From contig JAJSAJ010000419.1 of the NCBI GenBank assembly GCA_024274855.1, forward strand, positions 1 to 12,367: a stretch of 12,367 nt of DNA. Direction: 5' to 3'. Origin of the DNA: Planctomycetota bacterium (GTDB lineage Bacteria; Planctomycetota; Planctomycetia; Pirellulales; Pirellulaceae). Positions 6,603 to 12,367 of this stretch are shown here, one piece after another. Made by a program: the position numbers and the translations under genes. The notes below the pieces were generated by a model. It worked only from the letters and a program-made list of their open reading frames with translations, was not told where the DNA came from and did no database searches. Position 1 is the first letter of the stretch, and each line of letters begins with the position of its first letter.

Positions 6603-6702
6603 GTCTTAGCGGGTCGCTTGCCAGTACACTCCTCGCCGCTCTTGGTCCAAGACGTCTCATCCTCAACGTGTTTCCCTGAGCGGTTGGGCTGTCCGCCGCC
6701 AT

Positions 6703-6747
6703 CGAGCTACCGCTCGGCACTCCAATGGCCCGCTTCCGTTGGTCGTT
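6703..6747. repeat. dispersed intergenic repeat, copy 2
   Basis: This copy is 37/45 identical by hand alignment to 2631-2675, in the same orientation relative to the plus strand, with the identical 15-bp core CGAGCTACCGCTCGG. It lies about 140 bp before the C25 protease start. Confidence 0.75.
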
Positions 6748-6886
6748 CAATGATGTCACGAAGTTAACGAGCTTTGATGTGGTTGCTCAGACTGGATACG
6801 CAGTTGGCAAAATTGCGGTCGAGAGCCCCTCCATCAGCCGCAAGTGAAACCTACCGTCAATCCGGTCGCGTGAATTGGATCACCCT

Positions 6887-8401
6887 ATGATATATGCTCC
6901 GTGGTTGCTTATCGCACTCAGTGCCCTCCCCTCGGGCCCGGATACGGTGGTTGTCAGCCCCCCGGGCTACATGGAGGCGTTGCGACCTTGGGTTGCCCAC
7001 CGGGCCGGCCAAGGACACCGCTTCGCGTTTGTCTCCAACCTCGGCTCCGCACAGCAAATTCGGTCTGAAATCCGACGGCATGGAGAGGCCGGAAATCTGA
7101 AGTACATCGTCCTGATTGGCGATGCCGAACCGCAAGCACAATCAAATATTCTTGTCCGAGCACGATGTATCCCAACGCACATGGCCAAAGCCCAAGTTAA
7201 CGTGCGCTGGCACTCGACTCCCGAACTTCCTACCGACAACTGGTATGCCGATTTGGATGACGATCAGATTCCCGACGTGGCGATTGGGCGACTGCCGGCA
7301 GACAGTCCGCAACAGTTGTCGGTTCTAGTCGGAAAGATTCTACACTATGAAAATGAGGTGCAACCTTCCGCCTGGTGCCATCGGGTCAATCTGGTTGCTG
7401 GAATTGGCGGATTCGGGCCGTTGATCGATCCCTTGTTGGAAATGGCGACGAAGAAGTTCGTGACCGACGGAATTCCACCCGAATACGAAACAACGATGAC
7501 TTACGGCAGCTGGCGGAGCCCGTTTTGCCCAAGTCCATTCCGATTCCATGCAACCACGGTTCAACGGCTGAACGAAGGGTGTCTGTTTTGGGTGTACATT
7601 GGCCACGGTTACCCCTACGAATTGGATCGTGTACGGGTCCCGGGCCGGACTTTTCACATCTTGAACACGAATGACATGGGCAGTTTGGGCAATTTCACAT
7701 CGCCACCAATCGCCATTTTCCTTGCTTGCTATACGGGTGCATTCGACCAGCCGGCCGATTGTCTGGCCGAACGCATGTTGCTGGCTCCCGGCGGCCCGGT
7801 AGCTGTGCTGGCCGGCTCGCGGGTCATGATGCCATACGCCATGGCCGTCTTTGGTAACGGTTTAATGGACGAGTATTTCAAGCGGCGCCGGCCAACTTTG
7901 GGCGAAGTGATTCTTTATGCAAAGCGTCGCATGGTGGCCCAAGAGCCAAGGGGTACCAATCGCAAACTGTTGGATCTGGTGGCCGCCACCATCAGTCCGG
8001 ATGCTCGCATGCTCCGCGAAGAACGTCAAGAACACGTACTTCTGTACAACCTGCTTGGCGACCCCTTACTACGACTCTATTATCCCGAACATATCGACGT
8101 TTCTGTTCCGGAAACGATCTCCGCCGGCAGCTATCTCCAGGTTTCCGGCACAAGTCCGTTGAGCGGACGTTGCACTATCGAACTGGTCTGCCGACGCGAC
8201 AAATTCAAATTCACGCCGACAACGCGCCACAGGTTCAATCCAACGGCCGAGGGGCAGACGGAACTTACCAACACGTACCTCAGGGCCAACGACCGGCGAT
8301 GGACCGCTCGCCAAATTGCCATCGTAGCCGGACCGATTCTGACGGCGATTCGAGTTCCCAAACAGGCACGTGGGCCCTGTCATGTGCGCATATCCGTCTA
8401 G
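6887..8401 (+). CDS. exported gingipain-type C25 family cysteine peptidase
   Basis: The 504-residue product from ATG 6887 resembles peptidase family C25 (PF01364). The fold landmarks appear in order: an early beta-alpha segment (TVVVSPPGYMEALRPWVAHR), YIVLIGDAEP (near 67-76), the acidic DLDDDQIPDVAIGRLPADS, YIGHGYPYELD with proposed catalytic His240, AIFLACYTGAFD with proposed nucleophile Cys281, and LLGDPLLRLYYPE near the end of the catalytic domain (about 390). The last 100 or so residues look like a beta-sandwich, as in other C25 members. A short hydrophobic N-terminus (MIYAPWLLIALSALPSG) may be a signal peptide; an upstream TTG at 6875 is also open, but ATG gives the cleaner export signal. 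There is almost no propeptide, and no C-terminal sorting domain is apparent. Specificity cannot be read from the sequence. It is convergent with the DUF1080 gene. Confidence 0.8.
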   Translation: MIYAPWLLIALSALPSGPDTVVVSPPGYMEALRPWVAHRAGQGHRFAFVSNLGSAQQIRSEIRRHGEAGNLKYIVLIGDAEPQAQSNILVRARCIPTHMAKAQVNVRWHSTPELPTDNWYADLDDDQIPDVAIGRLPADSPQQLSVLVGKILHYENEVQPSAWCHRVNLVAGIGGFGPLIDPLLEMATKKFVTDGIPPEYETTMTYGSWRSPFCPSPFRFHATTVQRLNEGCLFWVYIGHGYPYELDRVRVPGRTFHILNTNDMGSLGNFTSPPIAIFLACYTGAFDQPADCLAERMLLAPGGPVAVLAGSRVMMPYAMAVFGNGLMDEYFKRRRPTLGEVILYAKRRMVAQEPRGTNRKLLDLVAATISPDARMLREERQEHVLLYNLLGDPLLRLYYPEHIDVSVPETISAGSYLQVSGTSPLSGRCTIELVCRRDKFKFTPTTRHRFNPTAEGQTELTNTYLRANDRRWTARQIAIVAGPILTAIRVPKQARGPCHVRISV

Positions 8402-8739
8402 GACGCTCAGCAGCGAAAGTTCGCGCTGGGTTCAGCGGACATTCACGTCTATTCGGCACACGGCGATTAGTCGCCAGTCGAGATTCACCTGAAGGATCAT
8501 CCGGGCGAAGCAATAGCAAACAAGCCGGGCCAACCGTCCTCGGTAAGACGTTAGCCCGGAAATTCCCTGGATTCCGCGGAGAAGTGTCGCCGGGAAGGAA
8601 GCAAGAGGACAGCAAACGGATCCTCATCCGCACTGCCCACTTCTTGGTTGCAAATAAGACGACCGTACGATGGCCATTCAAGCCGTTGCCCGAGGGCCCA
8701 CATCGGAGTTATCGCCATGGCCTCCGTGAACTTTCCGAG
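8402..8739. other. convergent intergenic region
   Basis: No gene is supported. Long open frames cross it on both strands (8170-9207 plus, 8280-8681 minus), but each overlaps real coding sequence in another frame and lacks family features. Short hairpins exist, such as GGCGA-TTAG-TCGCC at 8462-8475 and CCGGGC/GCCCGG near 8525-8558. None is followed by a T-run, so no terminator is called although two genes end here. Confidence 0.55.
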
Positions 8740-9495
8740 TTAGTGCTTGACTATCTTGGGCTCGTCAATACGTTCGTGCTTGACTTCTTTCAACTCTCGG
8801 ACCCAGATATTCCGGAAACGAACCGGGTTGCCATGATATTGCAGTCCGATCGGCCCCTTCGATGGGTGAGGTTTGTAGGCCGGCGGACGATGATAGGGCG
8901 TATCGCCTTCAAGTTGGAAGTGATTCTGAACAACAACGCCGTTTTGCAGAACCGTCACGAAGGCCGGGCTGACCAGTTTGCCATCTTTGAAACGCGGCGC
9001 AGTCCAGATAATGTCATACGTTTGCCATTTCCCCGGCCCGCGACACGCATTGACCAGCGGCGGATGTTGCTTGTAAATCGCGGCACATTGCCCGTCAAAA
9101 TAGGTCTTGTTCTTGAAAGAATCGAGCACCTGCACCTCGTAGATCCCCATCAGGAAAACGCCACTATTAGCGCGTCCCTGACCGCTTCCCTTGGCTTTGG
9201 CCGGTGACGCCCATTCGACGTGGACCTGACAGTCACCGAAAACATCCTTACTGGTAATCGCTCCGCCCCCGGCTGTTACATAACCGTCCTTGACCGTCCA
9301 TTTTTCAGCACCGTTCCAACGAGACATGTCTTTCCCATCGAACAGCACGACCGCATCCGAGGGTGGGGGACCTGGATCAACGACTTTTGGCTCCGCCCAC
9401 TTTATGCCACTCAGATACTCCTCACCCAATCCCGATGTCGCGCTGAAGGCCATCACCAACCCAACACATGCTGCTGTTACCAGACGCTCTCTCAT
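8740..9495 (-). CDS. secreted DUF1080 (3-keto-disaccharide hydrolase domain) protein
   Basis: The 251-residue product is a single exported DUF1080 domain (PF06439), a concanavalin-like beta-sandwich very abundant in planctomycetes and Bacteroidota. Some members hydrolyse 3-keto-glycosides; the substrate here is unknown. Residues 1-24 form a signal peptide (MRERLVTAACVGLVMAFSATSGLG). Domain landmarks are VVLFDGKDMSRWNG (about 48-61), WTVKDGYVTAGGGAITSK, the GQGRANSGVFLMGIYEVQVLDS stretch near 105-126 in family-typical order, and GPIGLQYHGNPVRFRNIWVREL close to the end. GGGAG at 9505-9509 lies nine bases before ATG 9495 and supports this start. The gene stands alone, convergent with the C25 protease and divergent from the POTRA gene. 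Confidence 0.92.
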   Translation of the reverse strand: MRERLVTAACVGLVMAFSATSGLGEEYLSGIKWAEPKVVDPGPPPSDAVVLFDGKDMSRWNGAEKWTVKDGYVTAGGGAITSKDVFGDCQVHVEWASPAKAKGSGQGRANSGVFLMGIYEVQVLDSFKNKTYFDGQCAAIYKQHPPLVNACRGPGKWQTYDIIWTAPRFKDGKLVSPAFVTVLQNGVVVQNHFQLEGDTPYHRPPAYKPHPSKGPIGLQYHGNPVRFRNIWVRELKEVKHERIDEPKIVKH

Positions 9496-9669
9496 TGCAG
9501 TTTACTCCCATTCCCAAATACCATAGGGTGCAAAGGACCCAAAATCAGGCTGCCAAACATGGCCGGCAGACGCACGCCGGCTTGAATCTTCTCGTAAATC
9601 GCCCTACTTAGTCATTTCCGTCAAAGATCCTATTCTACACCATCTGGTCACTTGATTCATCCGGTGCCC

Positions 9670-9695
9670 TGGCCGAGCGAGTGTTCGGCCATTTT
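9670..9695 (+). terminator. weak terminator-like hairpin
   Basis: TGGCCGA (9670-9676) pairs with TCGGCCA (9685-9691) around an 8-nt loop, followed directly by a short T-run (9692-9695). There is no plus-strand gene just upstream that it would end, so it may be a leader structure of the POTRA transcript or chance. Confidence 0.3.
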
Positions 9696-10012
9696 GTGGG
9701 TTCGAGTCAAGTCCAGTACACATTATGTCGTTTGCCCTGCTTTCCAGCCGCTTATCACGATCCGAGAATTCCCCCTTGTCGCAGGTGGTGAGTTCCTGTA
9801 TTTCTACGCAGCCATGCCGATCCGACAGGCGTGTCAAGACGCGAGCGACCTATCGAGCAAGTTGGTTTGGTCGACGTGGTGCGCGACGCACATCGTGATG
9901 ATCTTATCTTGAACTGAATCAGCAATAGCACGCGGGCAACCATCTTGTCCGTGGCCACCGATCATTCTCGCAGGAAGCGTGTGTTGATCCTGGAGCCGAA
10001 GGTGGTTGGGAC

Positions 10013-10016
10013 GGAG
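10013..10016 (+). promoter_or_regulatory. ribosome-binding site GGAG before ATG 10023
   Basis: GGAG lies six bases before ATG 10023, an ideal distance. It favours this start over the open TTG at 9945 and over ATG 10092, which has only a GAG upstream but would give a normal-length signal peptide. Confidence 0.5.
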
Positions 10017-10022
10017 TTACGC

Positions 10023-11630
10023 ATGGCTGCGAAACGTAGTTTCCTGGAGATCCGACATGCGGCGCGGCTGCCGCTAAAGGTCGAGCATTTGATGTCACTG
10101 TTCGGTAATTGGCCACTCAGACGCCCAATGGTTCTTATTGCATCGTTGCTCTGTTTCTCTTCCGCACTGGCTGGCGAGCCGGGCCCGACCGGTGTGCCGG
10201 ATATCCCGCCCCCAGCGGCGCCCGTCTATCGCGAGCCATTGCCCAGCACCGAGGGCATGCCAGAGTTCGGTCGAGCGGCAGCGGGTGGTGTTTCCAGCAC
10301 GGCAACACCTCGCGGGCCGGTCTTGGGCGTCAAGATTATTGGTAATCGCAGTGTTAGCGAGTTGGAAATCCGCCGCCACATCAAGACACACAAGGACCGA
10401 GCCTACGATCCTCAGCTTGTCCAAGAGGACTTGCGACGTCTGTTTGCCACTCGGAAGTTCCACAATGTCCGCGTCGACAAGAAAGTGACTCCCCAGGGCG
10501 TCTTTGTCACGTTCGAAGTGTTGGAACGTCCAACAATCCAGGAAGTGTTGTTTATCGGCAACAAGTACGCGAGTGACAAAAAACTTCTGAAGGAGTCCGG
10601 GTTAAGCAAGGATGACGCGCTGAACGTCTACGCGGTACAAGAAGCTCGCCGCAAAGTCGAGGAATACTACCATGGCAAAGGCTACGCCAAGGTGAAGGTC
10701 ACGGTGATTGAAGGTGACAAAGCAGGGGACCAACGCGTCGTACTGCGTGTCGATGAGGGGCATATCGAGCGGATTTGGACCGTCAATTTTGTCGGCAATG
10801 ATCCTCACCTGGTTACCGATTCGCGTCTTAAGACACTGATCAAATCGAAGCCGGGGTTCCTGAAGTACCTGTTTCGCGGTACCGCCGACTACTCGGTCAT
10901 CGATGAGGACACGGAGCGGCTGACCGCCTACTACCGAAACCTGGGTTACTTCCGAGCGCGAGTCAGCAGGGAGATCGATTACGACGATTCCGGCCAATGG
11001 CTAACACTGACGTTCGTCATCGACGAAGGCCCACGCTACGAAATTCGCAATCTCGAGATCGTTGGTGCGAAGAAGTTCGATCCCGTACAACTGAAGCAGC
11101 GTTTCAAGCTACAGGCGGGCGACTTCTTCAACATGGAGAAGATGAAGCGGGACGAGAACATGCTCCGTGATCTGTATGGTGGGCATGGCCATATCTTCGC
11201 GGACATCAAAGCTTCGCCTCGCTTTCTGGAAGAGCCCGGTCTGCTGGACCTTGTCTATGAGGTCAAGGAAGGCGAGTTATTCCGGGTGGGTGAGATCAAC
11301 ATTCATGTAGCCGGTGAGTTTCCGCACACGCGTAAGAGTGTCGTGTTGAATCGTCTGTCGTTGCGTCCTGGCGACATCATCGACATCCGAGAAGTCCGTG
11401 CAAGTGAACGACGCCTGAAAGCGTCTCAGTTATTTGTGACGAATCCTCAGGAAGGAACGCCTCCACGGATTGTCATTCGTCCGCCCTCGCTGGACGAAGC
11501 GGCGTCCATCGCGAAAAAACGTGGAGGAAACTATCGCGGGCAGAGTCCCGATCATCAAGCGACTCGGACCCCAGCCCACGATATGGTACTGGATATCTAC
11601 TTGCCACCCGTACAGCATGACCAGCATTAA
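10023..11630 (+). CDS. exported five-POTRA protein, BamA periplasmic half without a barrel
   Basis: From ATG 10023 the product has 535 residues. A hydrophobic export segment MVLIASLLCFSSALA is at about 36-50, followed by a proline-rich stretch to about 95. Five POTRA domains then start near 98 (GVKIIGNRSVSELEIRRHI), 169 (IQEVLFIGNKYASDKKLL), 248 (ERIWTVNFVGNDPHLV), 338 (YEIRNLEIVGAKKFDPVQL) and 419 (FRVGEINIHVAGEFPHTRK). The number and spacing are those of BamA, whose POTRA repeats receive unfolded outer-membrane proteins in the periplasm. The last POTRA carries an extra loop of about 35 residues before its final strand (MVLDIYLPP). The frame then stops at TAA with no barrel, while a barrel-like frame starts 11 bp later. 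The start is uncertain: ATG 10092 gives a conventional signal peptide, 10023 the better ribosome site. It could act only with a separate barrel subunit. Confidence 0.85.
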   Translation: MAAKRSFLEIRHAARLPLKVEHLMSLFGNWPLRRPMVLIASLLCFSSALAGEPGPTGVPDIPPPAAPVYREPLPSTEGMPEFGRAAAGGVSSTATPRGPVLGVKIIGNRSVSELEIRRHIKTHKDRAYDPQLVQEDLRRLFATRKFHNVRVDKKVTPQGVFVTFEVLERPTIQEVLFIGNKYASDKKLLKESGLSKDDALNVYAVQEARRKVEEYYHGKGYAKVKVTVIEGDKAGDQRVVLRVDEGHIERIWTVNFVGNDPHLVTDSRLKTLIKSKPGFLKYLFRGTADYSVIDEDTERLTAYYRNLGYFRARVSREIDYDDSGQWLTLTFVIDEGPRYEIRNLEIVGAKKFDPVQLKQRFKLQAGDFFNMEKMKRDENMLRDLYGGHGHIFADIKASPRFLEEPGLLDLVYEVKEGELFRVGEINIHVAGEFPHTRKSVVLNRLSLRPGDIIDIREVRASERRLKASQLFVTNPQEGTPPRIVIRPPSLDEAASIAKKRGGNYRGQSPDHQATRTPAHDMVLDIYLPPVQHDQH

Positions 11631-11641
11631 GCGGTATCCGA

Positions 11642-12367
11642 ATGGCGCAGAAAAACGAAATGAATATAAGCTATTGGAACCTTGCCGAAGGCCTTCTCTT
11701 GGCTTGCATTACCCTAGCCGCATCCGGCTGCGTTGGCGGCATGGATCCCATGCAGGCCTCGCCTTGGCAAGGGGAGCGTGCCGTGTCAACAGCTCGGCCG
11801 CCTGAACCATCCACGACGGAGCCTGTCAGCGTGCCGGCTCGAGCGACCGTGCGCGGCCAAGGAACACCCTACGCCGCGGCTCCCGCGATCGGTAGCGGAT
11901 CTCGCTCCACGGGCTATTCGCCCCAGGTGCTTCCGCAACAGCCGGGGCAAGTGCCGCCCCAGGCACCTGTTAACCAGCTTATTCCGCCACCCCCGGCCCC
12001 ATCAGCGCCACAAACACCCGCTGTGACAGGCACCAACGGCGGCAACGGGCAATGGGTCACGTCACCCTATTTAAGTAATCCGCCACCCGCATGGGATGTC
12101 GCGCCCGAGCAGGTCCGGGGGACTCCCGTTCCCTTGGATGTGATGATTGAAGAGGCGCGTACCGGACGATTCATGTTCGGAGCGGGCGTCAATTCATCAG
12201 CCGGTGTTACGGGACAGATTATTGTTGATGAACGCAACTTCGATATTTTCGGCTTTCCGCGAAGTCTGAGTGAAATATGGAATGGAGAAGCGTTCCGAGG
12301 AGGTGGACAAGGATTTCGCTTGGAAGCCGTACCGGGAAACCGCGTGCAACGTTACTTGGTAAGCTTC
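11642..12367 (+). CDS. BamA/Omp85-type beta-barrel protein, putative lipoprotein, cut by the window end
   Basis: The frame is open from ATG 11642 to the last base (242 codons, no stop). Residues 1-30 look like a lipoprotein signal: a basic start (MAQKNE), a hydrophobic run LLLACITLAASGC, and a lipobox ending at Cys30. A second ATG at 11660 would remove the only lysine. Residues about 50-150 are rich in Pro, Gln, Ala and Ser and probably disordered. From about 174 the sequence becomes barrel-like: GRFMFGAGVNSSAGVTGQI, then VDERNFDIFGFPRSL and GGGQGFRLEAVPGNRVQRY. These resemble the first strands of the Omp85/D15 surface antigen domain (PF01103). It carries no POTRA domain. It follows the POTRA gene by 11 bp, so the two are almost certainly one operon and probably one machine. 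Its frame differs from the POTRA frame. The rest of the barrel lies outside the window. Confidence 0.78.
   Translation, partial: MAQKNEMNISYWNLAEGLLLACITLAASGCVGGMDPMQASPWQGERAVSTARPPEPSTTEPVSVPARATVRGQGTPYAAAPAIGSGSRSTGYSPQVLPQQPGQVPPQAPVNQLIPPPPAPSAPQTPAVTGTNGGNGQWVTSPYLSNPPPAWDVAPEQVRGTPVPLDVMIEEARTGRFMFGAGVNSSAGVTGQIIVDERNFDIFGFPRSLSEIWNGEAFRGGGQGFRLEAVPGNRVQRYLVSF

Larger units (their letters stand above)
6428..6886. other. intergenic region between tRNA-Gly and the C25 protease
   Basis: After the terminator I see no gene. Contents are two copies of ATTTTCAGCCTT exactly 90 bp apart (6501-6512, 6591-6602), the second next to a GGGGGG run, and a dispersed repeat copy at 6703-6747. The bases from 6540 down to about 6460, read on the minus strand, stay open for about 30 codons, too little to identify. 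No clear promoter for the protease was found. Confidence 0.5.
9496..10022. other. divergent intergenic region before the POTRA/BamA pair
   Basis: No gene is supported. It contains a hairpin followed by four T (9670-9695) and a TTCGAGTC string that recalls a tRNA T-loop without a matching stem. The POTRA gene frame is open upstream to TTG 9945, but the good ribosome-binding site is at 10013-10016. No clear promoter was recognised for either divergent gene. Confidence 0.5.

Noticed and set aside
8170..9207. 345-codon plus-strand open frame
   Set aside because: It overlaps the C25 gene in another frame and the DUF1080 gene on the opposite strand, both well supported, and shows no family features.
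9658..9715. tRNA-like sequence (GGCCGAG and GTGGGTTCGAGTC)
   Set aside because: The T-stem does not pair (GTGGG against CAAGT), no anticodon arm or acceptor stem can be drawn; at best a remnant.
11600..11680. Frameshift splitting one bamA gene
   Set aside because: The frames differ, but the downstream frame begins with its own export signal and lipobox, and the POTRA protein ends after a complete fifth domain. Kept as a refuting test rather than the preferred reading.

Overview
The window looks like chromosomal DNA of a Gram-negative planctomycete, probably Pirellulales-like. This is inferred from content: a DUF1080 (3-keto-disaccharide hydrolase) secreted protein, a gingipain-type C25 protease, an LptF/LptG permease, and an outer-membrane BamA-type system carried on two genes. 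No sequence search was possible, so the lineage is an inference. The genes are mostly housekeeping; no plasmid, phage or CRISPR signature was found.

Layout. 1-388: gene-free, with an array of fifteen 7-bp units (128-232) and two inverted units at 278-291. 389-3683, minus strand: comF-type phosphoribosyltransferase, then a DUF502 membrane protein, then hemC (hydroxymethylbilane synthase). The hemC frame is full length and keeps its catalytic residues but is cut by one in-frame TAA at 788-790. 3684-4149: divergent intergenic region with a perfect 20-bp palindrome and one doubtful small ORF. 4150-5967, plus strand: LptF/LptG-family permease followed by an AMMECR1-domain protein. 5968-6886: non-coding except for tRNA-Gly(CCC), which has its own sigma70-like promoter and a strong intrinsic terminator. 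It also holds an 11-bp tandem repeat, a 12-bp direct repeat and one copy of a dispersed repeat whose other copy lies at 2631-2675. 6887-8401, plus: C25 cysteine protease. 8740-9495, minus: DUF1080 protein, convergent with the protease. 9496-10022: gene-free leader region. 10023-11630, plus: exported protein with five POTRA repeats and no barrel. 11642 to the window end, plus: putative lipoprotein with a proline-rich linker that enters a BamA-type beta-barrel and is cut by the window edge.

How the genes fit together. LptF/G exports lipopolysaccharide, and the POTRA/barrel pair would insert outer-membrane proteins, so two envelope systems lie in one window. The C25 protease and DUF1080 protein are exported degradative enzymes. 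hemC belongs to tetrapyrrole synthesis. The points most worth checking are the interrupted but otherwise intact hemC, the two-gene BamA, the heptad array and the 20-bp palindrome.
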